Shown here: piece after piece, positions 33,027-41,424 of the stretch | Layout of the letters: every line of letters begins with the position of its first letter | How positions within the stretch are numbered: position 1 is the first letter of the stretch | NCBI GenBank assembly: GCA_017795005.1 | Contig: CP051242.1 | Span: 930,001-994,000, forward strand | Length of the DNA: 64,000 nt | Reading direction: 5' to 3' | DNA from: Balneolaceae bacterium | GTDB lineage: Bacteria; Bacteroidota; Rhodothermia; Balneolales; Balneolaceae | The notes under the pieces: generated by a model | The model's database searches: none | The model's input: the letters and a program-made list of their open reading frames with translations, nothing else | What the model was told of the DNA's origin: nothing | Position numbers and translations under genes: made by a program

Positions 33027-35189
33027 TTATTTTTCTCTCCTGGCTTCAGTTACGCTTTCCAGTGATTTTGCTTTACCTCTGATGGTCACTTCATTTCCTT
33101 TCCTCATCAATTCACCAGCTTTAGGGAATTGAGCAAATACAGTTCCTGAACCAATCATAGTAGACTTTAAGCCGAGAGAGGTAAGCAAATTGGAAGCACT
33201 TCTCATACTCATTCCTCTTAAGTCAGGAATTTCTGCAAGTCCTTCTTTGATGCTTGCACTATCAATTGGCGTATAGGTTTCCGAAAGAGTTAATAAAAGT
33301 TCTTGTCCGGCTAATATTTTTGTGCCAGCTATGGGTTGTTGAGTTACAACTATCCCATCTTTTCCTGAAATTTTAAAATCAATATTTAACTCAGATAAAA
33401 TTTTCTCAGCCTGATCAACTGGCAAACCCTCTAGAAAAGGAGTAAAGGCAAAGTTTTCTGATGAATTATCTTCTAAATTAAACTGGTGTTGTAAATCACT
33501 ATCGAGTCCCGCAATACGGGTAGCAATCTGGCGGAATATTGGTCCTGCAGTATAGCCCCCATAACCAACAGGCTTAGGCTCATCTAAAAGAATGAGGCAA
33601 ACATATTTTGGATCTTCAACAGGGAAGAATCCAACAAATGAACCGCGATATTTATTAGTATAACGACCGTTTACTACTTTTTTGGCCGTTCCTGTTTTAC
33701 CTGCTATAGACAGTCCGTCTACTTGTGCAAATTCTCCAGTACCCGAATCAGAAACCACGCTTTCAAAAACAGGTAATAGCGCATCCAGTGTTTTCTTTTT
33801 AGCAATACGACGGATTTCAACAGGAACATGCTCATCGAGAATATTTCCTTGCTTGTCTTCAATCCTGTTTACAATGTACGGTCGCATCATTAAACCATCA
33901 TTCGCAAATGCAGCATAAGCCTGGGCAACCTGAATTGGGGTGGCCAGTAACTCGTATCCATGAGACATCCATGGAAGACTCACTAAACTCCACTCATAAG
34001 GCTTTGCCATCCGGCCACTTTCTTCCCCGGCAATATCTACGTAGCTAGGTGTACCAAATCCCATGTTTCGGGCATATTGATAGAATTTGTCTTTATCAAG
34101 CCGCATAGCAATTTCTGCAGTCGCCACATTTGAAGATTGACGCATAACACCAGCGAAATCCATGTTTCCAAGAGGGTCGTGATCACGAAGTGTAAGTCCA
34201 TGAATTACAACTTCACCACTTTCAGGTGTTTCGAAGATTTCATCAAAATCGACTTTATTCTGCTCTACAGCGGCTATCGCAGTAACCAATTTGAAAGTAG
34301 ATCCGGGTTCAATCATGTCAGAAACAGCGAAGTTTCTTCGGTTGATATCATCATCGTTTCCGGGAAAGTTTGGGTCGAAAGTGGGGTAATTGGCTAAAGC
34401 TTTAATAGCACCAGTCTTAGGATCAAGAATAATTCCGGTACCATAGTTAGCTTGATGTTTCTCAACACCAGCTTTTAATTCATCTTCAAGGATAGCCTGG
34501 ATATAAGCATCTATAGTTGTATGTAGAGAATATCCATCCTGCGGAAGTTTTTTCGGAGCTCCAACATATTCAAAGATTCGGTTGAATGGATCTTTTCGTA
34601 CCTGCCGTACACCATCTTCACCTTTAAGCTCTGTATTGTAGAAAGACTCAATGCCGGTACGCCCATCCATATTATGATTCACAAAACCAAGTGAATGTGC
34701 AGCTAATGTTCCAAAAGTATATTTACGACGGAAGTTTTCTTCAATAATTACCCCGCGAATTCCTAAAGCTTTGATTTCATCCTTAGCAATTCCCGATAGA
34801 TTTTTACCAAGGACTACATATCTGGATCGTTTTGGAGCTGAATCGATTTTATTTAAATAGAAAGATGAAGGCTGGTTAGTTACTTCAGCCATCTTTTTTG
34901 TTAGCTGGATAAGCTGATCCCTTGTAATTCCATCAATTTTTGGATCAACGGCAATTTGATAATCTGTTGCATTAGTGGCCAGTAGAGTACCGTTTTGGTC
35001 GTAAATGTTACCACGTTGAGCAGGAATAGATATATAGTCGATCGCCTGTTGACTCCATAATTCGCGAAGACCTTCACCCTCAACATAGTTAATGCGAAAT
35101 AGTTGGAAAGCCAGTGCACAAGGAAGCAGAAATAGTAATCCAAGTACAATGAACATCCTACTTAATATGGCGGTTCGGTGTTCTGTCAT
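33027..35189 (-). CDS. ftsI: division transpeptidase, FtsI-type class B PBP with PASTA domains
   Basis: 720 residues. One N-terminal membrane helix (about 11-30), PBP dimerisation domain (IPAQRGNIYDQNG), transpeptidase with the three active-site motifs S-T-F-K (EPGSTFKLVT), S-S-N (RQSSNVATAE) and K-T-G (AGKTGTAKK), then two C-terminal PASTA domains (about 575-640 and 645-710). Cross-links septal peptidoglycan as the partner of FtsW. PASTA domains on an FtsI are reminiscent of SpoVD and PBP2x. It overlaps ftsL by 4 bp (ATGA) and is followed by the TTG-started murE. Confidence 0.95.
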   Translation of the reverse strand: MTEHRTAILSRMFIVLGLLFLLPCALAFQLFRINYVEGEGLRELWSQQAIDYISIPAQRGNIYDQNGTLLATNATDYQIAVDPKIDGITRDQLIQLTKKMAEVTNQPSSFYLNKIDSAPKRSRYVVLGKNLSGIAKDEIKALGIRGVIIEENFRRKYTFGTLAAHSLGFVNHNMDGRTGIESFYNTELKGEDGVRQVRKDPFNRIFEYVGAPKKLPQDGYSLHTTIDAYIQAILEDELKAGVEKHQANYGTGIILDPKTGAIKALANYPTFDPNFPGNDDDINRRNFAVSDMIEPGSTFKLVTAIAAVEQNKVDFDEIFETPESGEVVIHGLTLRDHDPLGNMDFAGVMRQSSNVATAEIAMRLDKDKFYQYARNMGFGTPSYVDIAGEESGRMAKPYEWSLVSLPWMSHGYELLATPIQVAQAYAAFANDGLMMRPYIVNRIEDKQGNILDEHVPVEIRRIAKKKTLDALLPVFESVVSDSGTGEFAQVDGLSIAGKTGTAKKVVNGRYTNKYRGSFVGFFPVEDPKYVCLILLDEPKPVGYGGYTAGPIFRQIATRIAGLDSDLQHQFNLEDNSSENFAFTPFLEGLPVDQAEKILSELNIDFKISGKDGIVVTQQPIAGTKILAGQELLLTLSETYTPIDSASIKEGLAEIPDLRGMSMRSASNLLTSLGLKSTMIGSGTVFAQFPKAGELMRKGNEVTIRGKAKSLESVTEARREK

Positions 35190-35602
35190 TCTTTTACTAT
35201 GATTACTTTGTCGGCAGGACCGCCATTAACAAAACCTTGTTCTTTTGCTTTTTGATAAATTTCAGCTGGTCCGACCATTCGGTCATACCTAAGCTTTAAT
35301 TCGTCATGCATTTGCCTGGCTTTATTGTATTCCTGTTCCAGAGCTTGCACTTCCTGTAATAGTTTTTGAGTAGCAAAAACATGTGTCAGGTATGCAAAAC
35401 CAAAAACAGCTAAAATGATCGAAACCAGAATTACTTTTCCGGGTTTGATCTGAGGGAATCCAACACTTTTAGCAGGTGTCTTTCTGACTTTCTTTCCTTT
35501 GGCTTTTTTAGCCGCAGGGGGTGAGGGTGTTATGTCAGGTTTAGGGACTTTTCGGAGATTTGGCTTCACTTCTTGGCGCTTAAGCGGGGATTGAACCATC
35601 AT
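35186..35602 (-). CDS. ftsL: FtsL-like divisome protein
   Basis: 138 residues. A basic, Pro/Lys-rich cytoplasmic tail of about 50 residues, one membrane helix (about 53-72, VILVSIILAVFGFAYLTHVF), then a short periplasmic leucine-zipper-like coiled coil (LLQEVQALEQEYNKARQMHD). Sequence is poorly conserved in this family, so the call rests on topology and position between rsmH and the PBP gene. Start MM at 35602 or 35599; the rsmH stop overlaps it. Bridges the PBP-FtsW synthase and FtsQ. Confidence 0.82.
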   Translation of the reverse strand: MMVQSPLKRQEVKPNLRKVPKPDITPSPPAAKKAKGKKVRKTPAKSVGFPQIKPGKVILVSIILAVFGFAYLTHVFATQKLLQEVQALEQEYNKARQMHDELKLRYDRMVGPAEIYQKAKEQGFVNGGPADKVIIVKE

Positions 35603-36525
35603 GAGCCGCCTCCGTTTGTTTTTTCAGCGACCCGTAGTTTAGCACTGCGGGCGGCTGGGTTTTTGGAAACTTCTACTTCAGAAGGGGTGATAACCTGTCT
35701 GGTTATAGGTTGAAGCGGGGAAATGACGTTTCCATAAAAATCTTTTTCAATCTTGCCTTCTAAATTGCCGGCTTTAAAAAATCGTTTAACAATGCGATCC
35801 TCAAGAGAGTGATACGACATTACTACCAACCGACCTCCGGGTTTAAGCATCTCGAGAGATTGAGTAAGTACATTCTTGAGCATTTCAAGCTCTCTGTTTA
35901 CTTCAATTCGGATACCCTGGAAAACACGAGCCAGCGATTTTACCTGAAACTTACCTTTAATAACTTCGGCAACGGCTGCCTTCAGTTCGCTAGTAGTTTC
36001 AATTGGTCGAGCATCAATAATAGCTTTAGCAATTTGGCGACTTGCCTTTTCTTCACCATAGTGAAAAATGACGTCTCGTAGTTGTTCGTACTCGTAATTA
36101 TTTACCACCTGATAAGCTGAAACTCCGGTAAGGTTACCCATCCGCATATCTAATGGGCCATCTTCCTGGAAGCTGAATCCTCTCTCAGCTTCTTTTAATT
36201 GATGAGTTGAAACTCCAAGGTCTAAAAGGATTCCGGCTACCTGACCGTGTACTTGGGGAGGTAGAAGAGTAGACAGGTAGCCAAAGTTTCCTTTTAAAAT
36301 AGTAAATCTGGAATCGTCTCCGATTCGGGCAGAAGCTGCAGCAATAGCTTCATCATCTTGATCTATAGCAAAAAGTTGTCCGTCTTCACCTAAGTGAGAT
36401 AAAATTTCTTTTGAGTGTCCACCTCCTCCAAGAGTGCCGTCCACATAAATGCCGTCTTTTTCAATAGTAAGACCATCCATGCATTCCTGAAGCATAACCG
36501 GGATATGCTCATAATATGTAGTCAT
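35599..36525 (-). CDS. rsmH: 16S rRNA m4C1402 methyltransferase
   Basis: About 308 residues (formerly MraW). N4-methylates C1402 of 16S rRNA at the decoding site using SAM. Motifs: HIPVMLQECMDGL, YVDGTLGGGGHSKEIL (SAM loop), LLDLGVSTHQLKEAERGFSF, GPLDMRM, and SYHSLEDRIVKRFF near the end. Start placed at ATG 36525, two bases from the mraZ stop (TAATATG); an in-frame ATG at 36537 inside mraZ is an alternative. Stop overlaps ftsL. Confidence 0.96.
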   Translation of the reverse strand: MTTYYEHIPVMLQECMDGLTIEKDGIYVDGTLGGGGHSKEILSHLGEDGQLFAIDQDDEAIAAASARIGDDSRFTILKGNFGYLSTLLPPQVHGQVAGILLDLGVSTHQLKEAERGFSFQEDGPLDMRMGNLTGVSAYQVVNNYEYEQLRDVIFHYGEEKASRQIAKAIIDARPIETTSELKAAVAEVIKGKFQVKSLARVFQGIRIEVNRELEMLKNVLTQSLEMLKPGGRLVVMSYHSLEDRIVKRFFKAGNLEGKIEKDFYGNVISPLQPITRQVITPSEVEVSKNPAARSAKLRVAEKTNGGGS

Positions 36526-36526
36526 A

Positions 36527-36994
36527 TTAATCAGCATCGGTTTGTGAGCCGCCTCCCATCACTTGTTCAAAAATTTCTTCAAATGCATCCGGGTCAAGAT
36601 TTTCGTCGGCTTCATTTAATTTTTCAGGGGACCAGATTTCGATGTATTGTCCCATGCCAATAAAAACGGCTTTTGAGTTTATTCCGGCAAAAGCAGAATG
36701 GTCGGAGGGGATAGCAATTCTGTTCTGCTTATCAAGAGATACATCTTCGGCGTAACGAAGAAAATTACGTTTTGCAATACGTCCTGAGCGGGTGAAATTA
36801 TTAGCCTGAGAAAGAGCTTCTTCTACATTTTTCCATTCATTTTCGGGGTATAAATATAGGCAACCTTCTAACCCACGTACTACAACGAAGCGATCCTGTG
36901 CGGAAGGGCTAAGCACTTTGCGCATTTTAGCCGGGAAGGAAATACGTCCTTTCTCGTCTACACTATGCTCATATTGGCCTTTAAAACTATACAC
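36527..36994 (-). CDS. mraZ: transcriptional regulator MraZ
   Basis: 155 residues, two tandem SpoVT-AbrB-like DNA-binding halves: GQYEHSVDEKGRISFPAKMRK near the N-terminus and the matching second copy around residue 78-105 (FLRYAEDVSLDKQNRIAIPS). First gene of the dcw cluster, whose own promoter MraZ binds in other bacteria. The start is GTG at 36994. Three TGGGN repeats with 10-bp period lie 52-76 bp upstream, right on the predicted transcription start, which supports autoregulation. Confidence 0.96.
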   Translation of the reverse strand: MYSFKGQYEHSVDEKGRISFPAKMRKVLSPSAQDRFVVVRGLEGCLYLYPENEWKNVEEALSQANNFTRSGRIAKRNFLRYAEDVSLDKQNRIAIPSDHSAFAGINSKAVFIGMGQYIEIWSPEKLNEADENLDPDAFEEIFEQVMGGGSQTDAD

Positions 36995-37045
36995 GATTCC
37001 CGCTGCGTGAATTCAGATTGCTAATTTGATCAGAGAAGAGAAAGT

Positions 37046-37070
37046 CCCCACTATCTCCCACATCACCCCA
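37046..37070 (-). promoter_or_regulatory. MraZ operator: three TGGGN direct repeats
   Basis: Minus strand: TGGGG-TGATG-TGGGA-GATAG-TGGGG, three TGGGN boxes exactly 10 bp apart. This is the arrangement recognised by MraZ in Escherichia coli (TGGGN repeats separated by 5 bp). It lies directly downstream of the -10 element, across the probable start of transcription. Confidence 0.88.
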
Positions 37071-37071
37071 T

Positions 37072-37101
37072 AATGTACCCTAATTTGCCACAATGTGTCA
37101 A
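37072..37101 (-). promoter_or_regulatory. sigma70-like promoter of the dcw cluster
   Basis: Minus strand TTGACA (37096-37101), 18 bp, TACATT (37072-37077). The -35 box is a perfect consensus and the -10 matches 4 of 6. The MraZ boxes start 2 bp further on. From here to 37205 no gene is visible; the DNA is AT-rich. Confidence 0.6.
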
Positions 37102-37205
37102 GAACTTTCCACTTTGATCATAAAATTTATTTTTAGTGCAGAATTTCAGTAGTAGTAAAGATCTTTAGAAAAGAGAGAGATGGTGAAATACTATTCAGAA
37201 ACAGC

Positions 37206-39425
37206 CTACTTAATCACCATGATTTTTTTGGTGATATTGAGGTTTAATCCTTTAGTCTGGATTAAATAAATACCTGTTGAAAGGGAAGAGGTATTAAGCT
37301 GGAAGAATCTATGATTTCCAACTTTTTGGCTAAGCACTTTTTGTCCAAGTATATTATATACGTTTATTTCGAGATTAGCAGAGAGTGTATTGAATTGAAT
37401 TTGTAAAGGGATTCCCTTTTGAACAGGATTGGGATAAAGTGATAGTCCCGAATTTTTCTCTACAGATCCGTCAGAGCTTATACTCACCATAGTATTATTG
37501 AATAATTGATCAGCTAAAGCAGTTGCATCTTTAGCTACTTCAATGCCAATTATTCGACCAGGTATATCATCAGCGGGCGGGTGTATTCCTCCCCATATTC
37601 TGGAAAGGCTTGTTTGGTCAGAAGCATCCTGGTAGGTAGCCCATTGAAGAGTAACATCAACACTGGGACCTTCTTCAAATACAAGGAATTCATTTTTTGG
37701 AGCAAAAAATTCTCCCATTCCACCAGGAAAATATTCACTACCAGTAAGAAAAGTAATGGCATCAGCAGCCGCTCTGGAAAAAGTAGAGTGACCTGAAACA
37801 TAGCCTGCAAATGGTGGAGTTACGAAACTCGGTCGTTGGTAGCTCCACCATTCTCCCGCTGGAATCCAACCAACTCCAGCAGAAGAACTATCAGGATCAT
37901 CGATATAAAAATGTCCTTTCCAGGCTTTAAGTTTAATGGTGCCAATGAGTTCAGCACTATCTCTGGCGGTAACTAAAGAGTCTCCCTCTTCTATCAGTTC
38001 GATAAACTCATCAATAAGTGGAATACCGGCTGGATGATAATTGGGAAGTTCCGGATCAGTACTTTGTCCGAGATCTGTCATATACCGAAGTGCAGAAATT
38101 GGCCTAATATAATCGTACCAACCCTTTACTCCCCAGGCCGCAATAGCTGCATCATGCATCGTACCAGCCAGAAGCATATATGATTTGATATCCCATTCGA
38201 GGTCATCCAATATTTCACCTTCACCACGATATTTTTTAATCAGATCCGGGTGATCATTTACATAATTCAAAATAGTAAACCAATGTCCCGGTGGGGTTTC
38301 AGAATCTGGTCCATCTGCCCAGAATTCGGCAAGTACTCGAGCATAATCGGCACGCGGGACAATCTGAGGTTCATAAGGCTCTCCTGTTGCGGGATTAATT
38401 TCCCAACCCAGGCTTTGATCTCCGCCATTAATTATATCGTAGTACTCTTTGTATTCGTCAAAAGATTGAGGGAAATCCGGGTTGTTTCCGATTGATGCAG
38501 GAGAAATATCCCACATTACTCCATCGGTAGGATCAAGATGAGAAGACCAGGTTGAGACTAAAGAAAAGGTCCATTTATAATGTTCAGATAGGTCAACTCC
38601 GGCAGTATCTAAATAGGGAGGAGGTCCCGGATCATGGTATACCCAATAATCATAATTATCCCGATTATGAATAGTTAGGTCGGTAATTTTTAGCGAAAAA
38701 GGCACAACTTGTCCCCACTCGGCACCTAAGAAAGTAGGAACAGAAGAAGGAAGAGGATTACCGGACTGATCAATAAAAGTACCGAATTGAAGTGGCTGCC
38801 AACGATTGGGGTCAGCAATACGTGGGTTTCCCGCTAATACTGGGTCAAGAGTATTAAAAGTGTAACTGTTTACAGGTTGATAAAAGAAGTTCCCGTAACC
38901 AAATTGCTCATTTGAACCATCCTGTAGTCCGAATTCAATTACTTTTTGGGCAATATAGTTTCCAACTGCTGCCGCATCTCTATTTTGAAAATTTGTCGAA
39001 GTAAACTCAAGGTCATATCCCAATTCAGTCATAAGTGAATCAATTAAAGGGATACTTTCGGCAGCTCCGGGAGAAAACTCGAATCGATGCTTTAAAATCC
39101 GGTATGCAGCATAACTAATAGCTTTTTCCCTTTCTGCAACCGGATCCCCGGTCGGACTAAAACTAGGGGGGAAATCAAACTCAAAACCGCTTATTGTTTT
39201 ACCAAGAAAATAAGTGTCAGCTGTTTCATCAAACAAAGCCCAAGCGTCATACATAGCAGCTGATACATGAAAGAGATTGCGGGCATGTACAGTTGGTCGG
39301 GCAAAATCATTTCGTATTGCTTCAAGTAAGACTTCATTCCACTCACGTGCTACAGAGTGTTGAGCATAGGTGATTTGAGTGCTAAGGAGCAGAAGTATGG
39401 AAATTATGGTTAATCTAATTTTCAC
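37206..39425 (-). CDS. vanadium-dependent haloperoxidase-like PAP2 protein with sorting domain
   Basis: 739 residues. Signal peptide (1-21), a large helical PAP2/haloperoxidase domain, and a C-terminal type A sorting domain (about 660-739, LSLYPNPVQKGIPLQIQF...GIYLIQTKG). The vanadate/phosphate pocket is present: K-x6-R-P (KGWYDYIRP), SGH (YVSGHSTFSRA) and S-R-x3-G-x-H (SRIWGGIH). The family includes vanadium chloro- and bromoperoxidases and related acid phosphatases; halide specificity cannot be told. Secreted, probably surface-attached through type IX secretion. First gene after the dcw promoter region, separated by about 50 bp from the CRTAC1 gene that follows. Confidence 0.88.
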   Translation of the reverse strand: MKIRLTIISILLLLSTQITYAQHSVAREWNEVLLEAIRNDFARPTVHARNLFHVSAAMYDAWALFDETADTYFLGKTISGFEFDFPPSFSPTGDPVAEREKAISYAAYRILKHRFEFSPGAAESIPLIDSLMTELGYDLEFTSTNFQNRDAAAVGNYIAQKVIEFGLQDGSNEQFGYGNFFYQPVNSYTFNTLDPVLAGNPRIADPNRWQPLQFGTFIDQSGNPLPSSVPTFLGAEWGQVVPFSLKITDLTIHNRDNYDYWVYHDPGPPPYLDTAGVDLSEHYKWTFSLVSTWSSHLDPTDGVMWDISPASIGNNPDFPQSFDEYKEYYDIINGGDQSLGWEINPATGEPYEPQIVPRADYARVLAEFWADGPDSETPPGHWFTILNYVNDHPDLIKKYRGEGEILDDLEWDIKSYMLLAGTMHDAAIAAWGVKGWYDYIRPISALRYMTDLGQSTDPELPNYHPAGIPLIDEFIELIEEGDSLVTARDSAELIGTIKLKAWKGHFYIDDPDSSSAGVGWIPAGEWWSYQRPSFVTPPFAGYVSGHSTFSRAAADAITFLTGSEYFPGGMGEFFAPKNEFLVFEEGPSVDVTLQWATYQDASDQTSLSRIWGGIHPPADDIPGRIIGIEVAKDATALADQLFNNTMVSISSDGSVEKNSGLSLYPNPVQKGIPLQIQFNTLSANLEINVYNILGQKVLSQKVGNHRFFQLNTSSLSTGIYLIQTKGLNLNITKKIMVIK

Positions 39426-39477
39426 AGCTATAAAATTCTATATGAGAATGTATCTTCTTGAGCTACAATTCACAACG

Positions 39478-41343
39478 TTATTTAAGGAAAAGCATTTTTC
39501 CGGTTTTAGCTGAGCCTTTAGTATCAGAAATTTTATAAAAGTACATTCCCGAATTAAGAGTAACTGAATTCCACTTGTACTTATTAAGTCCTTGTTCAAA
39601 CACTTTGCTTTCTGTATGAATTAGTTGTCCAATAGTATTAAATATTTCAATGGTGATTTGGGATCTGCTTTGAAGTTCAAACAGGATTATTGTTTCAGGA
39701 TTAAAAGGGTTCGGATAGTTTCCAATTAACCGAATTTGATTTGGGGAAATTTGCGATGTGTTTTCAATTGTAGTAGCTACTAAACCATCAAACTCACGTA
39801 ATTTTATTATTTGATTAACGGGAACATCAAACACTTCATCAACCTGGCCATTCAACCAATTCACGCTAATTTTATCAATTAAGTCATATTCATCTAAGCC
39901 GAAATGTATTGGAAGGATGTTCTGAGTAAATAATCCTGAACCATGATAATAGCGGGAAAATGTATTTCCATTTATTTCCAGAGTAACTATTGATCCAAAT
40001 CCATTTCGATTTGTTTCAACACCTTCCAACAAGATTTTAATCCAGTTTTTATCTCCACCCGAATTCTGAAAAAAGAGAGGTTTTTTAAAAGTATTTGAAG
40101 TTATTATATCCAGATAGCCATCATTATTTTGATCAAAAACGGCATTAGTAAATGATTCAGTCTCTTCGGTAAATCCTGAGTTTCCGGAAACATCAGAAAA
40201 GAGCAGGGTGTCATTCTCTATCATTTTATTTTGAAAAAGCCGATTGATTTGTTTTCCGGCCTCAAAGCCATATCCATTTGCTACTAAAAGGTCTTCATCA
40301 CCATCATTATCGAAATCAAAAAAGTCCGTTCCCCATCCCCATCCGGCCTTAGATACTCTTGCAAGAAATTCTGTTTTTGTAAAAGAACTATCTCCCGAAT
40401 TGATGAATAGTCTGTTGTTATTATCAGGATGGTCATCCAGTTCAGTTATGTTAGTCAGGTAAAAGTCGAAAAGCCCATCCAGATTAGGGTCTCCAATGGC
40501 GAGCCCCATTCCATTTGCTCCGTCTTCTAAACCATATTCTGCGGTTTTTTCAGTAAAAGTCTTGTCTCCATTATTGATATAAAATTTATTAGGCCCGAAA
40601 TCATTAGCTACATATACATCAAGATGTCCATCTTTATTTACATCTAAGGCAACTGAGGTCCATGTAAAGCCGGAATCGTTTAAACCACTAGATAAAGAGA
40701 CATTTTCGAATTCATCATCTCCCAAATTTTCATACATACGGTTGGCTTTATTGTCAGAATCCTGATTCTGATCCATTTGTACAGAAACATAAAGGTCCAG
40801 ATCACCATCTTTATCGTAATCAAACCAAAGTCCCTGAGAACTTAACTGAGTCACACTTCCCGCTACACCGGCTATATTGGTAATGTTTGAAAAACTTCCA
40901 TCTCCATTATTTTTTAAGAGGAGATCATGCCCACTATTTGAAAGAAAAAGATCGGGGTATCCATCATTATTATAATCACCCCAAGAAGCACCGAATTTGT
41001 AATCGTACTGGCTTTGTGTTAAGGTGGTAAGTCCTTTTGCGGCATTCCCTGCTATAGAAGTTTTATCAGAATAAGAAGTGCCATCAAAAGAAAATAATCG
41101 GTTCCAGGAACTGGCATCACCACCAGAACTTTGTTCTTTTACCACAAAATAAATATCCAGATACCCATCCTGATTATAGTCAGCAATTGCAATTCCTTTT
41201 GTACCGCTATTAACTTTTAAGATAAGATCATTTGGGTTGCTGAAATTTAACGTACTATCTATGAACACCTGAGCATGTACATCATTTAATCCCAGATTGA
41301 TTACCAGCAAAAAGAGAGCAAGTATTTTTGCGCGCATAGGCAT
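39478..41343 (-). CDS. secreted CRTAC1/FG-GAP protein with sorting domain (paralog 1)
   Basis: 621 residues. Signal peptide (1-24), five or more FG-GAP/VCBS-type repeats with Ca-binding DxNxDGxxD loops (DYNQDGYLDIYF, DYNNDGYPDLFL, DYDKDGDLDLYV, DVNKDGHLDVYV, DFDNDGDEDLLV), an ASPIC/UnbV-like domain (about 430-520: GSIVTLEINGNTFSRYYHG, WLNGQVDEVF), and a type A sorting domain (IGNYPNPFNPETIILF). A calcium-stabilised beta-propeller on the cell surface; binding partner unknown. Close paralog of the next gene upstream (41425-43293), nearly equal in length, hence a tandem duplication. Starts MPMRAK or, two codons in, MRAK. Confidence 0.9.
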   Translation of the reverse strand: MPMRAKILALFLLVINLGLNDVHAQVFIDSTLNFSNPNDLILKVNSGTKGIAIADYNQDGYLDIYFVVKEQSSGGDASSWNRLFSFDGTSYSDKTSIAGNAAKGLTTLTQSQYDYKFGASWGDYNNDGYPDLFLSNSGHDLLLKNNGDGSFSNITNIAGVAGSVTQLSSQGLWFDYDKDGDLDLYVSVQMDQNQDSDNKANRMYENLGDDEFENVSLSSGLNDSGFTWTSVALDVNKDGHLDVYVANDFGPNKFYINNGDKTFTEKTAEYGLEDGANGMGLAIGDPNLDGLFDFYLTNITELDDHPDNNNRLFINSGDSSFTKTEFLARVSKAGWGWGTDFFDFDNDGDEDLLVANGYGFEAGKQINRLFQNKMIENDTLLFSDVSGNSGFTEETESFTNAVFDQNNDGYLDIITSNTFKKPLFFQNSGGDKNWIKILLEGVETNRNGFGSIVTLEINGNTFSRYYHGSGLFTQNILPIHFGLDEYDLIDKISVNWLNGQVDEVFDVPVNQIIKLREFDGLVATTIENTSQISPNQIRLIGNYPNPFNPETIILFELQSRSQITIEIFNTIGQLIHTESKVFEQGLNKYKWNSVTLNSGMYFYKISDTKGSAKTGKMLFLK

Positions 41344-41424
41344 TGATCACATCTTTTAAGAATGAATGTCGACAATATCCGTTTATTAAAAAAAGAATAT
41401 TTGAAATTGTGAATAGCTAAATGA

